The notes under the pieces were generated by a model, which did no database searches, had not been told where the DNA came from, and saw only the letters and a list, made by a program, of their open reading frames with translations. The position numbers were made by a program, and so were the translations under genes. Source: Bradyrhizobium sp. AUGA SZCCT0176 (GTDB lineage: Bacteria > Pseudomonadota > Alphaproteobacteria > Rhizobiales > Xanthobacteraceae). Taken from it: a stretch of DNA of 64,000 bases. The DNA lies in NCBI RefSeq assembly GCF_018130145.1, contig NZ_JAFCMB010000006.1:248001-312000 (forward strand), given 5' to 3'. Below are positions 1 to 7,494 of this stretch, piece after piece; the first letter of the stretch is position 1, and each line of letters starts with the position of its first letter.

Positions 1-25
1 AGCAGGCATCACGCGAGGCGCACAG

Positions 26-1309
26 CTACGCCGCGTTCAGGGCCTGCGCGATATCGGCGATCAGGTCGGACGGATGCTCGATGCCGATCGACAACCGGAT
101 CGTGGAGTCGAGCACGCCGATTTTCTGGCGGATGTCGGCTGGAACGCCGGAATGGGTCATGCTCGCCGGCAGGCTGGCCAGCGACTCGGTGCCGCCGAGA
201 CTGACCGCCAGCTTGAAGATCTGCAGCGCGTTGAGGAATTTGAAGGCGGCGGCCTGGCCGCCGACGATGTCGAACGAAAACGTCGAGCCCGCGCCGGTGC
301 ATTGCCCTGCGAACAGACGCCCGGCCGGCGAGTTCGCATCGTGATGGCCGAGGTAATGGACATGCGCCACCTTGGCGTGGTCGCGCAGAAAATCCGCCAC
401 CAGCCGCGCGTTGGCGTCGGCCTTTTCCATGCGGATGCTCAAGGTCTCGAGCGACCTGGAAAGCATCCAGCAGGAATGCGGGTCGAGCTGGGTGCCGATC
501 GCGCCGCGCAGCGCCTTGATGTCCTTCATCAGGGCTTTCGAGCCGAGCGCGGCGCCCGCGATCAGGTCGGAATGGCCGCCGATATATTTGGTCAGCGAGT
601 ACAATGACAGATCCGCGCCGTGTTCGATCGGCCGCTGAAACACCGGTCCGAGCAGCGTATTGTCGCACGCGACGATCGGCGTGTGATCCTGCGCCTCGCC
701 AATGTTCTCGGCGACGCGGCGGACCATCGCGATATCGACCAGTCCGTTGGTGGGGTTGGCCGGGGTCTCGATGAAGATCATCGAAACCCGTCCCTTGCGC
801 ATGGCGTCCTCCGCCGCCAGCTGCACCGCGGCTTCGTCGATGCCGTCGGCAAAACCCACCGAGCCGATCGAGAGGCCCGCAAGCGTTTTCGTGAACAGGG
901 TTTCCGTGCCGCCATACAGCGGTTGCGAGTGCAAGATGACGTCACCGGGGCGGACGAAGGCGAGGATCGCCGTCGAGATCGCCGACATGCCGGACGAGAA
1001 CAGCGCGCATTTCTCGGTGCGCTCGTAGACCGCAAGCCGGTCCTCGACGATCTCGCTGTTGGGATGATTGAACCGCGAATAGACCAGGCCCGCGCCCATC
1101 CCCTCGGGCGGCTCGCGCCGGCCCGAGACGAAATCGAAGAAATCCTGACCGTCTTCGGCGGTCCGAAACACGAAGGTCGAGGTCAGGAACACCGGCGGCT
1201 TGACGGCGCCTTCCGACAATTGCGGATCGTAGCCGTAGTTCAGCATCAGCGTTTCCGGATGCAGCATGTGGTTGCCGATGTGGGTCTTGGACGGAAACGG
1301 TTTCACCAT
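26..1309 (-). CDS. Cys/Met-metabolism PLP-dependent enzyme (cystathionine gamma-synthase / methionine gamma-lyase family)
   Basis: 427-residue fold-type I PLP enzyme of the trans-sulfuration family. The Schiff-base lysine lies in SLTKYIGGHSD (about K241), the cofactor-binding Asp in ACDNTLLGP (about D216), and the phosphate-binding segment is SSGMSAIS near residue 105. The start is set at the second Met (MVKPFPS) because GAGGC lies about six bases upstream; an in-frame ATG seven codons earlier has no such site. Family members carry out gamma-synthase, gamma-lyase or sulfhydrylase reactions on homoserine esters, methionine or cystathionine. Sequence alone does not decide which, and no other sulfur gene is adjacent. 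Cytosolic, probably tetrameric. A small hairpin (CCCC-ACAAA-GGGG) sits in the 5' leader, but no known SAM riboswitch could be recognised. Confidence 0.9.
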   Translation of the reverse strand: MVKPFPSKTHIGNHMLHPETLMLNYGYDPQLSEGAVKPPVFLTSTFVFRTAEDGQDFFDFVSGRREPPEGMGAGLVYSRFNHPNSEIVEDRLAVYERTEKCALFSSGMSAISTAILAFVRPGDVILHSQPLYGGTETLFTKTLAGLSIGSVGFADGIDEAAVQLAAEDAMRKGRVSMIFIETPANPTNGLVDIAMVRRVAENIGEAQDHTPIVACDNTLLGPVFQRPIEHGADLSLYSLTKYIGGHSDLIAGAALGSKALMKDIKALRGAIGTQLDPHSCWMLSRSLETLSIRMEKADANARLVADFLRDHAKVAHVHYLGHHDANSPAGRLFAGQCTGAGSTFSFDIVGGQAAAFKFLNALQIFKLAVSLGGTESLASLPASMTHSGVPADIRQKIGVLDSTIRLSIGIEHPSDLIADIAQALNAA

Positions 1310-1562
1310 GGCCTGCCTCGCTGGCTGCATTCAGAAACGTTCCCCTTTGTGGGGGTCGTCAAAGACGGTGCGCCGTTCGCGTGGACATGACGGCATCCAA
1401 CGACTCGGGTCACCGATCTCTGGAGCAGCCTAGCAACATCCGGGGGTGAATTCACTGCGTTCGCAGGCAAGGCGACCACGTCGCCCGTGCGAGATGCTGT
1501 CGCAGCTGGGCCGGCAATACCGCCACGAGGTTAGGAAATATCGTCGATTTGTCGCAGCCTGG

Positions 1563-1751
1563 TCAGCGCTCGGACCGCATATACGGGCTGCGCTCGGTCA
1601 CATGCTTGAGTTCGGGCGCAACGTCCATCGTCTGGGTCACGTGCTGCGCTATATTGGTTCGCTTCGTGCTGGCCGGATTGCCCACAAACGCCCACATGAC
1701 CACGCCAATCGCGAGCGTCGCGCCGCTTATCACCCCGATATCTCGCTTCAT
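1563..1751 (-). CDS. small single-span membrane protein, unknown function
   Basis: 62-residue protein starting MKRDIGVISG, with one hydrophobic segment at about residues 5-23 followed by a charged tail. A GGGAG ribosome site lies six bases before this ATG, which is why it is chosen over an in-frame ATG 13 codons upstream. I do not recognise a family. It stands alone between a PLP enzyme and another membrane protein, both on the same strand but well separated. It is most likely a real small gene because start, Shine-Dalgarno site and transmembrane helix agree, but nothing indicates its job. Confidence 0.55.
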   Translation of the reverse strand: MKRDIGVISGATLAIGVVMWAFVGNPASTKRTNIAQHVTQTMDVAPELKHVTERSPYMRSER

Positions 1752-1873
1752 TGCGATCTCCCGTTTTGTTTTCGGGTGCGCGCAAATCAAGCCAGTTGGT
1801 CGTGGTCGAAGTATGGCTATTACAAGATTGGCCGGCCGATCCCGGCAATGTGATGGCTGAACCGCGGCAGCGC

Positions 1874-2641
1874 TCAGCTCTTGCTTGGCGTGGCCGCGTC
1901 CGCAGACAATTTGCCGAGCATGACGGTGAGTTCCTCATCGGCGCTGATGATCGTCTTGTTGCTGTCTCCCTCGCCCGGTGCAGGATCCACTGCAGTCGGC
2001 GGCTCGGCGGGTGCGCCAATAGCTTCCAGTCGTCTGGCCGGTTCGACCGGCGAGGAAGCGGAATCGGACGATTTTTCGGAAAGCTTTAATGTCGGCTCCC
2101 GCAAAGGCGTCGATGGCCGATCCGGCCGACGGGCCGCCGTTGCACTGCCAACCGGATTGGGCGGCCTGGCGTCGACAGCCAGCCTGCCATTGCCACGCGG
2201 CACAACACTCTTGCTTGCTCTTCCGATGATGCCGTCAACGATGGCGGGAAGGCGCTGCTTGTCGATGTCAGCGAGGTATTCGCCGGCTAGCTCGTCCACA
2301 TATTGCTGGCCGTAGTCGGCCAACACGGAGGTTATCCGCGCGAGATCGACATCGCTTTCAACAAGCTGACGCCATGCCTGACTGTCATAGGAAACCGCCG
2401 GTGGGCTTATCGGCTTCGGGGGTTCGCGAGAGACGAGCGGTTCAGGAACCGGAGGCTGCGCCATGCGCTCATCGGCTGGCGCGCGGCTTAACGGTGGGAC
2501 ACTCACCCGTCGTCGGTTGTTCTCTGCCACCAGAAGTGACAGCAGGCCGACGCCCATCAGCAGGAACCCAACCGTCGCCCATACCAGAGTGGCGCAAAGC
2601 AGAGCCCCGGCAATCAGCAATATCCACCCGGCAACGCGCAC
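1874..2641 (-). CDS. membrane-anchored protein of unknown function
   Basis: 255 residues from a GTG start (VRVAGWILL) preceded by GAGAAGG at about eight bases. A longer version would start at a TTG 14 codons upstream with poorer signals. Two closely spaced hydrophobic helices fill about residues 1-45, then comes a basic turn (NNRRR) and a long Pro/Ser/Ala-rich, low-complexity cytoplasmic or periplasmic tail. A more ordered helical patch near residues 90-140 contains ITSVLADYGQQYVDELAGEY. No catalytic motif is visible. It could be a polar or envelope-associated scaffold; that is only an inference from the architecture. Confidence 0.6.
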   Translation of the reverse strand: MRVAGWILLIAGALLCATLVWATVGFLLMGVGLLSLLVAENNRRRVSVPPLSRAPADERMAQPPVPEPLVSREPPKPISPPAVSYDSQAWRQLVESDVDLARITSVLADYGQQYVDELAGEYLADIDKQRLPAIVDGIIGRASKSVVPRGNGRLAVDARPPNPVGSATAARRPDRPSTPLREPTLKLSEKSSDSASSPVEPARRLEAIGAPAEPPTAVDPAPGEGDSNKTIISADEELTVMLGKLSADAATPSKS

Positions 2642-2804
2642 TAACAGGCCTTCTCGGCAACAAGGGCCAAATTCAATTGCCAAACATGAGCGCTAATTCT
2701 CAACGCTTCCGGCAAGCTACGCAACACAAGATTACCGCCACATCCGGTGACGGCCGGCCAGCGCTTTCGCGCCGATCCAGCCGTCGCGGGCGCGCTCAGT
2801 TCTG

Positions 2805-4109
2805 CTACGCGCCGGTGACGCGCCAGATCACGTCGCCGACATCGTCCGCCATCAGGAGCGACCGGCCGTCGGGACCGACCACCACCCCGACCGGTCGTCC
2901 ATAGGATTCCTTCTCGTCGGGTGCGAGGAAGCCGGAGAGAATATCCCGCGCCGGCCCTGACGGACGCCCGTTCTCGAACGGCACAAAAACGAGCTTGTAA
3001 CCGCTCAGCGTGCTGCGGTTCCAGGAGCCGTGCTGGCCGATCGCCATGCCATCGGGAAAACCCGGCAGCGTGCCAGCGGGCACCCAGCAAAGACCGAGCG
3101 ACGCGGTGTGACCGCCGAGCGCATAGTCCGGCGTGATCGCCCTGGCGACCGCGGCCGGATCCTGCGGCACCCGGTCGTCCACCGTCTGGCCCCAGTAGCA
3201 ATAGGGCCAGCCGTAGAAGCCGCCATCGCGCACCGAGGTCAGGTAATCCGGCGGCGTCTCGTCGCCGAGACCGTCGCGCTCGTTGACGACAGTCCAGAGC
3301 ACGCCGGTCTGCGGCTCCCACGCCATGCCCACCGCATTGCGCAGGCCGCCGGCAAAGATGCGGCTGGAGCCACTGGCAAGATCGAGCTCATGGATCGCGG
3401 CCCGGCCCTCTTCCACCTCCATGCCGTTGTCGGCAATGTTGGTGAGCGAGCCAACACCGGCGTAGAGCTTCTTGCCATCCGGGCTCGGCAGCAGGCTCCG
3501 CGTCCAATGCCCGCCCGGCTTGAAGGTGACGAGTTTGCGCCCTGTTGCCGTGATGCGATCGGCGTTCGCCACATAGGGGAACGCCACCAAGCCGTCGGTG
3601 TTGCCGACATAAAAGGTGTCGCCGAGCAGCGCCATGCCGAACGGCTGGTTCAGCCCCTCCATGAAAATCCCGCGCTTTTCGGCGACGCCGTCGCCATCCG
3701 CATCGCGGAGCAGCGTGATGCGGTTCGCGCTATCGCCAAGCGCCGCGGCCCGTCGCATCGTGGCCTGCATCGCATAGCCGAACACGTTTCTGACCGGACC
3801 TGCGACCTGGTTCGATTCCGCAATCAGGACATCGCCGTTTGGCAGCACGTTGATCCAGCGCGGATGTTTCAGGCCGGTCGCAAATGCATTGACCTTGAGC
3901 CCCGGTGCTGCCGTCGGCTTCTGCCCGTCGTCCCAGCCCCTCGCCGACGGCATCTTGAGCGTCGGAATGGCGCCCTGCGGCTTCGCTTCCGGCACCACGG
4001 GCGTGCTGCCCCAGGCAGGCGCAGGCGCCGCGCCCTGCAGTTTGCGCCAAAACAGCGCCCCAGCACCGATCAGCGCGACGATGCGCGCAAAAATTGCAGA
4101 AAAGTTCAT
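2805..4109 (-). CDS. PQQ-dependent sugar (sorbosone-type) dehydrogenase, membrane-anchored
   Basis: 434-residue beta-propeller protein of the soluble glucose/sorbosone dehydrogenase family (COG2133). An N-terminal hydrophobic anchor or signal (about residues 3-20) is followed by propeller motifs: LKHPRWINVLPNGDVLIAES, LNQPFGMALLGDTFYVGNTDG, GLRNAVGMAWEPQTGVLWTV and NERDGLGDETPPD. The family oxidises sugars or aldoses in the periplasm, with PQQ passing electrons to the respiratory chain. The start at MNFSAIF is preferred because GGGGA precedes it; the in-frame ATG four codons upstream lies over that site. No PQQ biosynthesis gene or cytochrome partner is in the window, so the substrate is unknown. 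Confidence 0.85.
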   Translation of the reverse strand: MNFSAIFARIVALIGAGALFWRKLQGAAPAPAWGSTPVVPEAKPQGAIPTLKMPSARGWDDGQKPTAAPGLKVNAFATGLKHPRWINVLPNGDVLIAESNQVAGPVRNVFGYAMQATMRRAAALGDSANRITLLRDADGDGVAEKRGIFMEGLNQPFGMALLGDTFYVGNTDGLVAFPYVANADRITATGRKLVTFKPGGHWTRSLLPSPDGKKLYAGVGSLTNIADNGMEVEEGRAAIHELDLASGSSRIFAGGLRNAVGMAWEPQTGVLWTVVNERDGLGDETPPDYLTSVRDGGFYGWPYCYWGQTVDDRVPQDPAAVARAITPDYALGGHTASLGLCWVPAGTLPGFPDGMAIGQHGSWNRSTLSGYKLVFVPFENGRPSGPARDILSGFLAPDEKESYGRPVGVVVGPDGRSLLMADDVGDVIWRVTGA

Positions 4110-4137
4110 GACATTCCCCATTGGATCGCGCGCACAC

Positions 4138-4243
4138 TAGAGCAAGATCGGTCCTGATCAAATCAGAACCGATCTTGCCCTAGATCCCTGTTCTTGACGC
4201 GTTTTCTTGACGCGAACCGGTATCCACTTCGCTCGAAAACGCT
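4138..4243. repeat. composite intergenic repeat: stem-loop plus conserved 48-bp tail (copy 1)
   Basis: An inverted repeat (GCAAGATCGG at 4142 with its complement ending at 4178) is followed by a tail running from GACGCGTTTTCTTGACGCG to GAAAACGCT (4196-4243). The same tail recurs at 52749-52798 and 61992-62039, always between genes. I recognise this as a common Bradyrhizobium-type intergenic element; its function is not known to me. Confidence 0.8.
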
Positions 4244-4420
4244 ATAGCCGACGTCTCTGTGCGTTGAAACCTCGCGCGCTGAACTGCAAGTCTGGATTGC
4301 GTCGAAAAAGCAGGTCGTGAAACGCCGCCCGATGCTGTAAAAGCTGATCCGCTGTCAAAGCTCAATCTGCGGAGGGTCACGCTCGGCGAGGAACCCGCGA
4401 ATAATGAACGGGATTTATCG

Positions 4421-5407
4421 ATGAGCGTCGGACTGATCGCCCTTCTCGACGATATCGCGGCGATCGCAAAGGTGGCAGCGGCTTCCCTTGACGATGTGGT
4501 CAGCCAGGCCGCCAAGGCGGGGGTAAAGGCGGCCGGCGTCGTCATCGACGATACCGCGGTCACGCCTGGTTACGTGATCGGCTTCGCGGCCAAGCGCGAA
4601 CTGCCGATCGTGGGCAAGATCGCGGCCGGATCGCTTCGCAACAAGCTCCTGATCCTGCTTCCCGTTGCGCTGGCGCTCAGCTACTTCCTGCCCTCGGCGA
4701 TCACGCCGCTGCTGATGTTTGGCGGGGCCTATCTCTGCTACGAAGGCGTTGAAAAACTGTACGAAGCCGTCATGCCCCATCATGCGCACCAGCATGAGGC
4801 CGAGCTCGGCACGGTGGCGTTGCAGGCGCAGACGCTCGAGGACCAGAAGGTCGCGAGCGCCATCAAGACCGACTTCATCCTGTCGGCGGAGATCATGGCG
4901 ATCACACTGGCGGCCCTGCCCGCTGGGAGCATCCTGAAGCAGGCCATCGTGCTGGCGGTGGTCGCAATCGGAATCACCGTCGCGGTGTATGGCCTGGTGG
5001 CTCTGATCGTGAAGGCGGACGACGCCGGTGTGGCGCTGGCGCGAAACGACAATGTTTCGGTCATTGCCAGCATCGGCCGCGGATTGGGACATGCTCTTGT
5101 CCGGGGCATGCCCGTCTTCCTGATATTTCTCAGCGCCGTCGGCACCGCCGCCATGATCTGGGTTGGCGGCGGCATCATCTTGCATGGCATCGAGGCGTAC
5201 GGCCCGCCTTCGATCGGTCATGCCGTCCACGCCGCGACCGACGCTGCGGCTCACGCCTTGCCGGCGGTCGCCGGTTTGTTCAAATGGATCGTCGAGGCGG
5301 CCATCTCAGGCGTGATCGGTCTGGTGGTCGGCGCGGCGTCAATCCCGATCATCGGATATGCCGTGGCGCCCGCCTGGAAACGCGTGAAGCGGCTTCTGCC
5401 GGGCTGA
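4421..5407 (+). CDS. DUF808 family inner-membrane protein (YedI-like)
   Basis: 328 residues, matching the DUF808/YedI family in length and in its conserved N-terminus (LIALLDDIAAIAKVAAASLDDV, then DDTAVTPGYVIG). Hydrophobic spans are at about 72-105, 160-215, 235-265 and 292-325, so it is a multi-pass inner-membrane protein. A His-rich loop (MPHHAHQHEAE, about 117-127) is notable and could bind metal, which is an inference. The family's biochemical role is not established. It is monocistronic: a repeat element lies upstream, and the convergent GG-leader peptide gene begins 52 bases after its stop. Confidence 0.85.
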   Translation: MSVGLIALLDDIAAIAKVAAASLDDVVSQAAKAGVKAAGVVIDDTAVTPGYVIGFAAKRELPIVGKIAAGSLRNKLLILLPVALALSYFLPSAITPLLMFGGAYLCYEGVEKLYEAVMPHHAHQHEAELGTVALQAQTLEDQKVASAIKTDFILSAEIMAITLAALPAGSILKQAIVLAVVAIGITVAVYGLVALIVKADDAGVALARNDNVSVIASIGRGLGHALVRGMPVFLIFLSAVGTAAMIWVGGGIILHGIEAYGPPSIGHAVHAATDAAAHALPAVAGLFKWIVEAAISGVIGLVVGAASIPIIGYAVAPAWKRVKRLLPG

Positions 5408-5459
5408 CAACAAAAAGATCGACCCAGCAGACCAGCCCACGGCGTCACGCATACTGCGA

Positions 5460-5660
5460 TTATGGGATGCAGGTCCCGCCACGGTGCCCCGGCGTAAACA
5501 GGGCGCCGCAGAGCGAACCACCGGTAACCCAGACCCCAAACCCGTAGCCTCCAACCGTAATTTCGATTCCGACGTAGCCCTTGTCGACGACGACGGTGAC
5601 TGCGCCACCGTTCACGGCATCGAGTTCGTCCATGGTCAGTTCGTTGATTTCCTTGCTCAT
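5460..5660 (-). CDS. double-glycine-leader peptide 1, bacteriocin-like
   Basis: 66-residue peptide with a 19-residue N-terminal leader (INELTMDELDAVNGG) of the class II bacteriocin type, hydrophobics at the usual spacing before Gly-Gly. The 47-residue predicted core is Gly/Val-rich and carries two cysteines (C51, C64) that could form a disulfide. GAGAG lies about five bases before the ATG. In the family, the leader is cut after GG by a C39-peptidase ABC exporter, but no such exporter is in this window. The nearest transport gene is hlyD, 147 bases upstream on the same strand. The peptide may be a bacteriocin, a signal or a structural peptide. A CRP-like palindrome lies 77 bases upstream. Confidence 0.7.
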   Translation of the reverse strand: MSKEINELTMDELDAVNGGAVTVVVDKGYVGIEITVGGYGFGVWVTGGSLCGALFTPGHRGGTCIP

Positions 5661-5736
5661 GTCGCGCTCTCATATCGGCGGGGGAATTCCCGACCTCCAA
5701 CAACTGCAACGTTAGGGTGCTGCAAGGATTGCTGCC

Positions 5737-5750
5737 GTGACGAATATCAC
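5737..5750. promoter_or_regulatory. candidate CRP-family site upstream of GG-leader peptide 1
   Basis: GTGACGAATATCAC has the form GTGA-N6-TCAC, the core of the E. coli-type CRP site. It sits between hlyD and the peptide gene. The same pattern occurs upstream of the second GG-leader peptide (9775-9788). Role inferred from position and symmetry only. Confidence 0.4.
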
Positions 5751-5807
5751 GAATGCCCGGCGCGCCCTTCCTGCCGGACGGGCCAGGGCAGCGCGCGTTG
5801 ATCCGCG

Positions 5808-6887
5808 TTATTCCGACTTGCTGGTCTCTTGCGTTGCAGGATTCGCCGCAACCGCAGGTCCGCCGCCGAGCAGCCTTGCGAGGCTGCGGGCGCGCCTTGT
5901 GTCGATGCTGACATAGGCGGTCATGCCGGCGCGCAGCGGCGGCTCGCCTGATCGTTCAACCAGCTGCAGCCGCACCGGCAGGCGCTGCACGACCTTGACC
6001 CAATTGCCTGAGGCGTTTTGCGCCGGCAGGATCGCAAACTCCGCGCCGGTCGCCGGGCTGATGCTCTCCACCACGGCGTCCCAGGTAACGTCGGGATGCA
6101 TATCCAGCACGACCTTGGCCTTCTGCCCCACCGTCACATAGGTCAGGTCGGTCTCCTTGAAGTTGGCCTCCAGCCAGGGCCTGCGGTCGGTGACCAGCGC
6201 GAACAGCGGCGTCTGCGCCTTGACCTGCTCGCCGAGCTGCAGCTTGAAATTGACCACCACGCCCGCCTTCGGCGCCTTGATCTCGGTATAGGCAAGGTCG
6301 AGCGCGGCACGATCGCGCACCGCCAGTTTTTCGCGCACCGCCGCGAACTGATCCGTCGGCCGGTCGGGCTTGCCGCCGAGGGCTGCTTCGACGCGCGCGA
6401 TGCGCTGGTGCAGCACGGCGACGCGATCTTCGCCTTCCTGCTCCTCGCTGTTGGTCTGCTCGACCTTCGCGGTCGAGGCGACGCCGCGTCCGGACAGCTC
6501 ACGCTGGCGCCTGGCCAGGGACTGGAGATACGCCAGCTTGTTCTCCGCCTCCTTTGTCTCGGCCCGGATCTCGCGCAGGCTGGCCTTGAGCTGCTCGACG
6601 GCGGCGCGCGCGGAATCAATTTCCGCTTCGGCCTTGGCGAGCGCCAATTGGTATTGCGTCGGATCGAGGCGAAGCAGCACGTCGCCGGCGGCGACGGCCG
6701 AATGATCGCGGATCCGCAACTCGGTGATACGGCCCTGAACCTCGCTGGCGATCTGGGCGATGTCCGCCTTGACGAACGCGTTCTCGGTCGAGATGTGGCG
6801 GCCGCCCTGCAGCCAGAAGGCCAGCGCGCCCACCAGGACCAACAGAGGCACGCCGACCAGCGCCAATCGCTTCATCCGCTTGGTCAT
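5808..6887 (-). CDS. HlyD/EmrA-type membrane fusion protein of an MFS efflux pump
   Basis: 359 residues. There is one N-terminal transmembrane helix (about 8-27), a biotinyl-lipoyl-like half (STENAFVKADIAQIASEVQGRI), a long alpha-helical hairpin at about 80-160 rich in Glu/Lys/Gln, the second lipoyl half (TEIKAPKAGVVVNFKLQLGEQVK) and a beta-barrel. This is the EmrA/HlyD adaptor layout that links an inner-membrane pump to an outer-membrane channel. It overlaps the upstream marR by four bases (ATGA), so the two are translationally coupled. The MFS partner is divergently encoded at 7495. No outer-membrane factor is nearby. Typical cargo is hydrophobic toxic compounds. Confidence 0.9.
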   Translation of the reverse strand: MTKRMKRLALVGVPLLVLVGALAFWLQGGRHISTENAFVKADIAQIASEVQGRITELRIRDHSAVAAGDVLLRLDPTQYQLALAKAEAEIDSARAAVEQLKASLREIRAETKEAENKLAYLQSLARRQRELSGRGVASTAKVEQTNSEEQEGEDRVAVLHQRIARVEAALGGKPDRPTDQFAAVREKLAVRDRAALDLAYTEIKAPKAGVVVNFKLQLGEQVKAQTPLFALVTDRRPWLEANFKETDLTYVTVGQKAKVVLDMHPDVTWDAVVESISPATGAEFAILPAQNASGNWVKVVQRLPVRLQLVERSGEPPLRAGMTAYVSIDTRRARSLARLLGGGPAVAANPATQETSKSE

Positions 6888-7405
6888 GGCGCGGCCCTGC
6901 CGTTGAGCCGGCCTGTCGCCAATGGAACTCGCTTTCGCGGGGCCGTCGCCAACTCGCCCCGCGCGGCCTCGCCGTCATCGGCCGACACCAGGGTTTTCTT
7001 GATGCGCTGCAACAGGGCCATCAGCTGTTTGCGCTCGGATCCTGCGAGATCGGCGAGCCCGGCATCGACCGTGTCCTCGGCGACGCGCCAGATGCGCTTG
7101 TGGACCCGCTCGGCCTCCTTGGTCAGATAGACGCGCTTGACGCGGCGGTCGTCCGCTTGCGTGCGGCGTTCGACCCAGCCATTGGCCACCAGGCGGTCGA
7201 TCATGCGGCCGGCGGTGGCCTTCTCGACCTCCATCATCTCGGCCAGTTCGGAATGCGAGGCGCCGGGACGGCGGTGCAGGCGGGTCAACACCAGCCATTG
7301 TGCCCGCGTGATGCCGAGGCGGCGCACGCGGCGATCGAACTCGGTCCGCAACAGGCGGGCAACGTCCGAAATCACAACCCCAATATATTCGTCGGTATTC
7401 GGCAT
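6884..7405 (-). CDS. MarR family transcriptional regulator
   Basis: 173-residue winged-helix regulator. The recognition region is SHSELAEMMEVEKATAGRMIDRL and the wing is ADDRRVKRVYLT, both standard for MarR. It is divergent from the DHA2 transporter and coupled to hlyD, so it most likely represses both arms of this efflux unit by binding the 89-base intergenic region, which holds a direct repeat of TTAGTA. The ligand is not predictable. The C-terminus carries a short extra basic tail (GKRVPLATGRLNGRAAP-like) beyond the usual length of about 150 residues. Confidence 0.9.
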   Translation of the reverse strand: MPNTDEYIGVVISDVARLLRTEFDRRVRRLGITRAQWLVLTRLHRRPGASHSELAEMMEVEKATAGRMIDRLVANGWVERRTQADDRRVKRVYLTKEAERVHKRIWRVAEDTVDAGLADLAGSERKQLMALLQRIKKTLVSADDGEAARGELATAPRKRVPLATGRLNGRAAP

Positions 7406-7429
7406 GGCGCTGTTGTGGCCGCCCTGAAA

Positions 7430-7448
7430 TTAGTAAGCTAGGTTAGTA
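7430..7448. promoter_or_regulatory. candidate MarR operator: direct repeat TTAGTA
   Basis: Two copies of TTAGTA, at 7430-7435 and 7443-7448, lie in the short intergenic region between marR and the divergent MFS gene. This is the only repeated motif there. MarR sites are more often palindromic, so confidence is low. Confidence 0.3.
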
Positions 7449-7494
7449 TCTGACATCAGCTGCCGCAAGGGACATCACCCTGAGTTCCACCAGC

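Noticed and set aside
1310..1440. possible SAM-type riboswitch before the trans-sulfuration gene
   Set aside because: Only a short CCCC/GGGG hairpin is present; I could not match the conserved cores of SAM-II or SAM-V. A covariance-model search would settle it.
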